Shown here in pieces: positions 59,085 through 64,000 of a stretch of DNA of 64,000 nt. The position numbers and the translations under genes were made by a program. This stretch comes from CAZKVJ01 sp964556225. Lineage in GTDB: Bacteria > Actinomycetota > Acidimicrobiia > Acidimicrobiales > Ilumatobacteraceae. Location of the stretch: the NCBI GenBank assembly GCA_964556225.1, contig CAZKVJ010000003.1, forward strand, positions 1 through 64,000, given 5' to 3'. Every line of letters starts with the position of its first letter. Position 1 is the first letter of the stretch. The notes beneath the pieces were generated by a model. That model saw only the letters and a program-made list of their open reading frames with translations, was not told where the DNA came from and searched no databases.

Positions 59085-59869
59085 CCCGTCGACATGATCA
59101 GGCGCGTCTGGGCGAGCGGTGGGCCGGCCGTGGTGCCGCCGTCGATGGGCAGCACGATGCCGGTGATCTGGGCGGCCCGCTCGCTCGACAGGAACACGAC
59201 GGCGTTGGCGACGTCGGCCGGTTGCGCCTCTCGCTCGAGGGGCTGCATGTACTTGAGCACCGGTCCCATGTCGTAGTTGGTGATCCCCGTGCGGATGTGC
59301 GCCGGGGTCAGGCAGTTCACCCTGATGGCGTAGGGGGCGAGGTCGATCGCCATGCACTTCGTCGCGTGAGCGATCGCGGCCTTCGAGGCGCGGTACGAGA
59401 TCATCCCGGCGCCGGCGTTGACGGCGGCGATGGACGCGTTGTTGACGATGGAGCCGCCGCCGTGGTCCTTCATGTGGCGAGCGGCGCGCTGGGTGCCGAC
59501 GATCACGCCGAAGAGGTTCACGTCGATGATGCGACGGAAGTCGTCGAGGTCGTCGGACAGGAACCGCTTCAGCTCGCTGCCGATCCCGGCGTTGTTGAAC
59601 ATGATGTGCAGCCCGCCGAAGTGCTCGACGGCGACGTCGACGAGCGACTGCACCTGGTCGGCGTCGCTGACATCGGCCGCCTGGAAGATCGCCGCCTCGC
59701 CGAGCGACTCGGCGACCTGGCGGCCCTCGTCGACGTCGATGTCGGCGACCACCACGCGGGCGCCGTGGGCGACCAGCAGCTCGGCCGTCGCTCGGCCGAT
59801 GCTGCCGGCGCCGCCCGTCACGATGGCCACCTTGCCGGCGAGCTCCCCGGCGACCGCTGGTGTGCTCAT
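59057..59869 (-). CDS. SDR family oxidoreductase
   Basis: A 270-residue classical SDR with VTGGAGSIGRATAE near residue 18, NNAGIG, the serine in NNASIAAV and YRASKAA catalytic Tyr-Lys. It starts at ATG 59869, two bases before the stop of the TetR gene upstream. It would be under direct control of that TetR regulator. The last 15 residues (STGRPARPAGS) come from the GC palindrome. Substrate unknown. Confidence 0.92.
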   Translation of the reverse strand: MSTPAVAGELAGKVAIVTGGAGSIGRATAELLVAHGARVVVADIDVDEGRQVAESLGEAAIFQAADVSDADQVQSLVDVAVEHFGGLHIMFNNAGIGSELKRFLSDDLDDFRRIIDVNLFGVIVGTQRAARHMKDHGGGSIVNNASIAAVNAGAGMISYRASKAAIAHATKCMAIDLAPYAIRVNCLTPAHIRTGITNYDMGPVLKYMQPLEREAQPADVANAVVFLSSERAAQITGIVLPIDGGTTAGPPLAQTRLIMSTGRPARPAGS

Positions 59870-59871
59870 GG

Positions 59872-60492
59872 TCAGCTCCTCCCGTCGAGGTGGTCGGGTT
59901 GGGGCGCTCCGGTGAGCGCCGGCAGCACGTACCGCAGCACGTGCCGGCGAGCATCGCCGGCCGACGGACCGGCGCCCGCCACGGCGTCGAGGAACAGGCG
60001 CCACACGATGGCGTGGATCGTCGCCGTGTCGGCATCGGGGTCGGCGTGAGGGAAGACGCCGGAGGCGGCGCCGTCGACCAGCGCGTCGTGCAGCGGTCGG
60101 CGCAGTCGGTCGATCGCCTCGTCGCCGGCCGCGGCGAACACGGCGCGCATCGTGGGCGAGGTGAACATCCGTGCCACCTCGACGTGGTGGGGGTCGTGGC
60201 CCATGGCGAGGATCTCGTCGATCCACGCCATCAGCCGGTCGAGCGGTGAGCCGGCGCCGGCCACCCTGGCGGCGAGCTCGTTGCCGGTCTGCTCGGCGCT
60301 GGCCCGGAACATCTCGACGAGCAGCTCGTCCTTGGACTGGAAGTGCCGGTAGAAGGCACGCGTGCCGAGGCCGGCCTCGGCGAGGATCGCCGCGACCCCG
60401 GCGTTGGCGTAGCCGTTGCGGCGCAGCACCGTCCACCCGGCGACCATCAGCCGCGCCCGTTCGCGGGCGCGGGCGTCGCCGGCGTTGACCAC
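59872..60492 (-). CDS. TetR family transcriptional regulator
   Basis: A 206-residue TetR regulator. The helix-turn-helix spans about 12-55 (VAAILAEAGLGTRAFYRHFQSKDELLVEMF). The rest is the ligand-binding domain. GTG start at 60492, 4 bases past the stop codon of the upstream SDR gene. Placed between two SDRs on one strand, it likely controls this SDR run and possibly the P450s. It is a second candidate, besides the TetR at 37.6 kb, for binding the recurrent palindrome. Confidence 0.9.
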   Translation of the reverse strand: MVNAGDARARERARLMVAGWTVLRRNGYANAGVAAILAEAGLGTRAFYRHFQSKDELLVEMFRASAEQTGNELAARVAGAGSPLDRLMAWIDEILAMGHDPHHVEVARMFTSPTMRAVFAAAGDEAIDRLRRPLHDALVDGAASGVFPHADPDADTATIHAIVWRLFLDAVAGAGPSAGDARRHVLRYVLPALTGAPQPDHLDGRS

Positions 60493-60496
60493 GGCC

Positions 60497-61273
60497 TCAG
60501 ACCTTGCGCGTGACGCCACCGTCGACCCTGATGATCGCACCGGTCGTGAAGCTGGACGCGTCGCTGGCAAGGAGCACCGCCAGCGGCCCGATCTCGCTCG
60601 GCTCGCCCATCCGCCGGAGCGGGACGAACGGCACGTCCTCGCCGTCCGGAGGCGCCCAGGCCGCACTGGCGTGGGTGCGGAACGGGCCGGGGAGGATGGC
60701 GTTGACGCGGACCTTGGGCGCAAGCGCGTCGGCGAGGCCCACGGTCAGGGCGTTGAGACCCGCCTTGGCGCAGGCGTAGGGCAGCTCACGGGTGCTCGCC
60801 ATCAACGAGCCGGCGGTGCCGATGTTGATGATCGAGCCGCCGTCGTGGTCGGCCATCCAGGTGCCGGCGATCACGGCGAGCCGGAACGGCCCCTTGAGGT
60901 TGACGTCGAGCGTCTTGTCGTAGAGCTCCTCCGTGACGGCGTCGAGGCGTTCGTAGACCGGGGACATTCCGGCGTTGTTGACGAGCACGTCGATGCGCTC
61001 GAAGCGCTCGAGGGTGGTGGCGAGCAGGCGGTCGCAGTCGTCCCAGCGGGCGGCGTGGAAGGCGACGGCCTCGATGCGCCGCCCCGTCGCCTCGGTGACC
61101 TCGGCCGCGGCCTGCTCGCAGGCGTCGAGCTTGCGGGAGGCGATGACCACGTCGGCGCCGGCCGCGGCGAGCGCATCGACGATCGCCCGTCCGATGCCGC
61201 GGGATCCTCCGGTCACGACCGCCACCCGTCCGGTCAGGTCGGTGACCTCGGCTAGGGATCTCATCGGCGTCAT
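60497..61273 (-). CDS. SDR family oxidoreductase
   Basis: A 258-residue classical SDR with VTGGSRGIGRAI, LVNNAGMS and YACAKAG catalytic Tyr-Lys. ATG 61273 or the Met three codons later. It overlaps nothing and lies 21 bases below the upstream SDR stop. Together with the SDRs on either side it suggests several alcohol/ketone steps, in keeping with the P450s nearby. Substrate unknown. Confidence 0.93.
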   Translation of the reverse strand: MTPMRSLAEVTDLTGRVAVVTGGSRGIGRAIVDALAAAGADVVIASRKLDACEQAAAEVTEATGRRIEAVAFHAARWDDCDRLLATTLERFERIDVLVNNAGMSPVYERLDAVTEELYDKTLDVNLKGPFRLAVIAGTWMADHDGGSIINIGTAGSLMASTRELPYACAKAGLNALTVGLADALAPKVRVNAILPGPFRTHASAAWAPPDGEDVPFVPLRRMGEPSEIGPLAVLLASDASSFTTGAIIRVDGGVTRKV

Positions 61274-61294
61274 CGTCGCGCGTCGGGTTCGCTG

Positions 61295-62020
61295 TCAGGG
61301 CCGGCCGGCGCGCTCGACGGCCGCCACGACACCGCCGTCGACCAGCACGTCGGTGCCGGTGAGGAACGACGCCGCCGGGGTGCAGACGAACGCGATCACG
61401 GCGGCGATCTCGTCGGGCCGCCCGGGCCGGCCGAACACGCCCAGGCGCATCAGGTCCGATGCACCGAGGCCGGACTCCATCTCCGCCAGACCCATCGGGG
61501 TGGCGATGACGCCGGGGGAGACCGACACGCAGCGGCCGCCACGCGGCCCCCACTCGAGCGCGGTGCGCCGCACGAGCCGCTGCACACCGACCTTGGCGAT
61601 GGCGTAGGCGAACCCGGGGTCGTCGCTGGCAGCGAGTGCCCGCTCGCTCAGCGGGTCGTCGATGGCGCTCAGCACGTCGTCGCTGAGATGGCCGGCGACG
61701 AGGTGTGCGGCCATGGAGGCGACGACCACGGCGACCGAGCCCGGGCCGACGAGTCGTCCGAAGATGTCGAGCACCCGGGCGGCACCCGCGAGGTCGACGT
61801 CGAGGATGGTCCTGGCGCCGGCCTGCACCGGCGACACCCCAGCGGTGAGCACGAGCGCGTCGAGGCGGTCGACGCCCTCGGCCAGGCGTTCGATCGAGCC
61901 CCGGTCGGTGATGTCGCACACGACGTCGGCGCCGGCTCGATCGGCGACGATGGTCTCGCCGGCGAGGAGCGGCACGGTGGCGGCGCCGATGCCCGACGCG
62001 CCACCGATCACGACGTTCAT
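61295..62020 (-). CDS. SDR family oxidoreductase
   Basis: A 241-residue SDR, slightly short, with the motif VIGGASGIGAATVP, LTAGVSP in place of NAG, and YAIAKVG catalytic Tyr-Lys. The short segment after the cofactor motif (ETIVADRAGADVVCDITD) indicates an atypical second strand. I take ATG 62020, since the earlier GTG and TTG add five extra residues. A weak palindrome GGAAATCACCTTCTC lies 50 bases upstream. Confidence 0.9.
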   Translation of the reverse strand: MNVVIGGASGIGAATVPLLAGETIVADRAGADVVCDITDRGSIERLAEGVDRLDALVLTAGVSPVQAGARTILDVDLAGAARVLDIFGRLVGPGSVAVVVASMAAHLVAGHLSDDVLSAIDDPLSERALAASDDPGFAYAIAKVGVQRLVRRTALEWGPRGGRCVSVSPGVIATPMGLAEMESGLGASDLMRLGVFGRPGRPDEIAAVIAFVCTPAASFLTGTDVLVDGGVVAAVERAGRP

Positions 62021-62069
62021 CGTTCGCACCAACCCATCGGGCCTCCTTCGGCGGACGCTCAGCCCACCT

Positions 62070-62084
62070 GGAAATCACCTTCTC
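62070..62084. promoter_or_regulatory. Weak GAGAAC-N3-GTTCTC-like site
   Basis: GGAAATCACCTTCTC keeps the TTCTC half but not the other. It is placed between the divergent SDR and ferredoxin/P450 genes, 50 and 69 bases upstream of their starts. Confidence 0.35.
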
Positions 62085-62152
62085 ACCTGAGGATAGTATG
62101 ATGTTCCACCGGGCGCAGGGGGCGCCGGTCGATCGCCAACGCGGGGGAGTGC

Positions 62153-62359
62153 ATGCGGGTCGTCGTCGATCTGAAGCGGTGCGAGGCCAACGCCTTGTGC
62201 ATGGGGGTCGCGCCCGAGGTGTTCGAGCTCACCGACGACGACGAGCTGATCGTCCTCCAGGAGCACCCGGACGAGTCGCTGCGCCCGAAGGTGGAAGAAG
62301 CAGTCCGTCAGTGCCCGCGCCAGGCCATCTCCATCGAGCACACCTCGGAGGAGGCGTGA
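62153..62359 (+). CDS. 3Fe-4S ferredoxin (P450-associated)
   Basis: A 68-residue ferredoxin with Cys10-x5-Cys16 and Cys54-Pro, the three-cysteine pattern of [3Fe-4S] ferredoxins that reduce P450s. GGGGGAG precedes the ATG. The P450 gene starts one base after its stop codon, so the pair is one translational unit. Similar to the ferredoxin at 57.5 kb. Confidence 0.95.
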   Translation: MRVVVDLKRCEANALCMGVAPEVFELTDDDELIVLQEHPDESLRPKVEEAVRQCPRQAISIEHTSEEA

Positions 62360-62360
62360 C

Positions 62361-63572
62361 ATGACCATCGCCGACGGCGACCTCTACTACGACCCGTACG
62401 ACTTCGAGATCGACGCCGATCCGTACCCGGTGTGGAAGCGGATGCGCGACGAGCAGCCGCTCTACTACAACGAGCGCCACGACTTCTACGCACTCACCCG
62501 CTGGGACGACGTCGAAGCGGGTCTCAAGGATCATGGCCGGCTCATCTCGAGCCGGGGGACGATCCTCGAGCTCATCAAGGCGAACATCCAGATGCCGCCG
62601 GGCATGCTGATCTTCGACGACCCGCCGAGCCACACGGCGTATCGCGGCCTGCTGTCGCGGGTGTTCACCCCTCGCAAGATGAACGCCATCGAGCCCCAGG
62701 TCCGCCGCTACTGCAACGTTGCGCTCGACGCCGTGGACGGCGCGACCGAGTTCGACGCCATCGAGGTGCTCGCGGCCAAGATGCCCATGCGCGTCATCGG
62801 GATGCTGCTCGGCATCCCCGAGGCCGACCAGCAGGCGATCCGCGACCAGGCTGACAGCGGGCTCCACCTCGACTCGGCCGACGACTACAGCTCGGCGTTC
62901 AAGAACTTCGGCGGCGCCGCCGCGCTCGAGGGCAGTTTCGGCGAGTACATCGACTGGCGAGTCGATCATCCGTCCGACGACCTGATCACCCAGCTCATGA
63001 CGGCCGAGTTCGAGGACCACACGGGCGTCACCCGGCGGCTGACGCGCGAGGAGGTGCTCAGCTACGTCAACCTGCTCGCCGGGGCCGGCAACGAGACGAC
63101 CACGAAGCTGATCGGGCACACGCTGCGCACGCTCGGCGGCCTGCCCGACCAGCGTCGCGAGATCCGGTCGAACCCGGGCCTGCTCCCGAACGCGGTCGAG
63201 GAGATGCTGCGCTTCGAGGCGCCGTCACCGGTCCAGGCCCGCTACGTGGCCGAGGACATCGAGCTCCACGGCCAGACCGTGCCGGAGGGCAGCGCGATCC
63301 TGCTCGTCAACGGTTCCGCCAACCACGACGAGCGCAAGTGGGGCGACACGGCGGAGGTGTACGACCCGCACCGCACCATCGACCACCATCTGTCGTTCGG
63401 CTACGGCCTGCACTTCTGCCTCGGGGCCGCGCTGGCCCGTCTCGAAGGGAGGGTGGCCCTCGACGAGTTCCTCAAGCGGTTCCCCGACTGGTCGATCGAC
63501 GAGACGCGCTCGGAGCGCTCCCACACCTCCACCGTGCGGGGCTGGGACAAGCTCACCGTTGTCATCGGCTGA
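62361..63572 (+). CDS. Cytochrome P450
   Basis: A 403-residue P450 with AGAGNETT (240-247) in the I-helix, where the usual acidic residue at the fourth position is Asn, EEMLRFE in the K-helix and heme Cys353 in FGYGLHFCLGAALAR. The remaining sequence is not close to the other two P450s, suggesting another substrate. It is translated with the 3Fe-4S ferredoxin gene; an SDR follows 55 bases downstream on the same strand, a common P450-dehydrogenase set. Confidence 0.96.
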   Translation: MTIADGDLYYDPYDFEIDADPYPVWKRMRDEQPLYYNERHDFYALTRWDDVEAGLKDHGRLISSRGTILELIKANIQMPPGMLIFDDPPSHTAYRGLLSRVFTPRKMNAIEPQVRRYCNVALDAVDGATEFDAIEVLAAKMPMRVIGMLLGIPEADQQAIRDQADSGLHLDSADDYSSAFKNFGGAAALEGSFGEYIDWRVDHPSDDLITQLMTAEFEDHTGVTRRLTREEVLSYVNLLAGAGNETTTKLIGHTLRTLGGLPDQRREIRSNPGLLPNAVEEMLRFEAPSPVQARYVAEDIELHGQTVPEGSAILLVNGSANHDERKWGDTAEVYDPHRTIDHHLSFGYGLHFCLGAALARLEGRVALDEFLKRFPDWSIDETRSERSHTSTVRGWDKLTVVIG

Positions 63573-63627
63573 CCTACGCCGCCGTCCACCACCACCCGCC
63601 CGACCGACCGAAGGAGTCGCCGAACCC

Positions 63628-64000
63628 ATGTCCCTGTTCGATCTGTTCCGTTTCGACGCCAAGCGCGCCGTCGTGGTCGGCGCCGCCACGGGCATGGGCA
63701 ACGCCGCCGCCCGGCTGCTGCTCGATGCCGGCGCCGAGGTCGTGGCGATGGACTTCGCGGACATCCACCTCGACGGCGTCACCGCGATCCACGTCAACCT
63801 GGCCGACAAGGCGTCCATCGACGCCGCCGTCGACCAGTGCGGCGGGCGCGTCGACGCGCTGCTGGCGTGCGCTGGGGTGGCCGACGGCACCCCCGGCATC
63901 GAGAAGATCAACTTCCTCGGCCACCGGCACCTGATCAACCGGATGCTCGGTGCTGGGATGCTCGGCCGGGGCAGCGCGGTCGGCTTCATCTCGTCGGCGG
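63628..64000 (+). CDS. SDR family oxidoreductase, 5' part (cut by window edge)
   Basis: The first 124 residues of an SDR: VVVGAATGMGNAAARLLLDAG is the cofactor motif and LLACAGVAD resembles NAG; the catalytic serine and YxxxK lie beyond the window. AAGGAG precedes the ATG. It follows the P450 on the same strand, so it probably oxidises the P450 product. Its 3' end is unseen. Confidence 0.88.
   Translation, partial: MSLFDLFRFDAKRAVVVGAATGMGNAAARLLLDAGAEVVAMDFADIHLDGVTAIHVNLADKASIDAAVDQCGGRVDALLACAGVADGTPGIEKINFLGHRHLINRMLGAGMLGRGSAVGFISSA

Noticed and set aside
1..64000. CRISPR, tRNA, rRNA, IS elements or phage genes
   Set aside because: No repeat array, cloverleaf, transposase or integrase sequence was recognised in either strand.

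Overview
This 64 kb window is very GC-rich and densely packed, with frequent GTG starts, many 4-base ATGA/GTGA gene overlaps and strong purine-rich ribosome binding sites. Gene content (KstD-like flavoproteins, F420-type luciferase-like oxidoreductase, many acyl-CoA dehydrogenases, P450s with 3Fe-4S ferredoxins, Rieske oxygenases, amidohydrolase-2 family proteins) points to a high-GC actinobacterium with a large catabolic repertoire. An Acidimicrobiia-type or mycobacterial/rhodococcal-type relative is plausible, but the sequence alone does not settle this. I see no rRNA, tRNA, CRISPR array, transposase or integrase.

Layout. (A) 0-13.2 kb: the 3' end of an acyl-CoA dehydrogenase, an SDR, a divergent IclR regulator and an almost complete aromatic meta-cleavage pathway: Rieske oxygenase, HsaC-like extradiol dioxygenase, HsaD/MhpC-like C-C hydrolase, MhpD-like hydratase, MhpE aldolase and MhpF acylating aldehyde dehydrogenase. 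A KstD-like flavoprotein, two paralogous cupins, a SnoaL-like protein, a VOC protein and an amidohydrolase accompany it. (B) 13.4-19.2 kb: MaoC-like protein, P450, SDR, an orphan ABC substrate-binding lipoprotein and an AraC regulator. (C) 19.3-26.1 kb: amidohydrolase, luciferase-like oxidoreductase, an acyl-CoA dehydrogenase pair, SnoaL-like protein and a second orphan binding lipoprotein. (D) 26.2-38.3 kb: CMD-like protein, second acyl-CoA dehydrogenase pair, second Rieske oxygenase with a small partner, an unusual amidohydrolase, ferredoxin reductase, nitroreductase, a three-subunit molybdenum hydroxylase and a TetR regulator. (E) 38.4-50 kb: acyl-CoA ligase, third acyl-CoA dehydrogenase pair, enoyl-CoA hydratases, thiolase-like protein plus DUF35 partner, SDR, APH-type kinase plus acyl-CoA dehydrogenase. 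(F) 50-55.6 kb: a decayed esterase gene, MarR regulator, and an operon of fused CoA-transferase, crotonase and amidohydrolase. (G) 55.8-64 kb: second KstD-like flavoprotein, two ferredoxin/P450 modules, TetR and several SDRs.

Taken together the genes describe activation of a carboxylic or polycyclic substrate to its CoA ester, alpha-beta desaturation, hydration, retro-aldol or thiolytic shortening, hydroxylation by P450 or Rieske systems, and final meta-cleavage to small acids. The real substrate cannot be read from the sequence.

Two non-coding patterns stand out. A 15-bp imperfect palindrome, GAGAAC-N3-GTTCTC, recurs at about eleven places from 16.8 to 62.1 kb, usually 24-75 bases upstream of a start codon, and flanks the TetR gene at 37.6 kb. 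A second element, TTACTTCGAG..., lies before the IclR gene (1.1 kb) and again twice before the flavoprotein gene at 55.8 kb. These suggest the window is wired as at least two regulons that cross the apparent operon boundaries.
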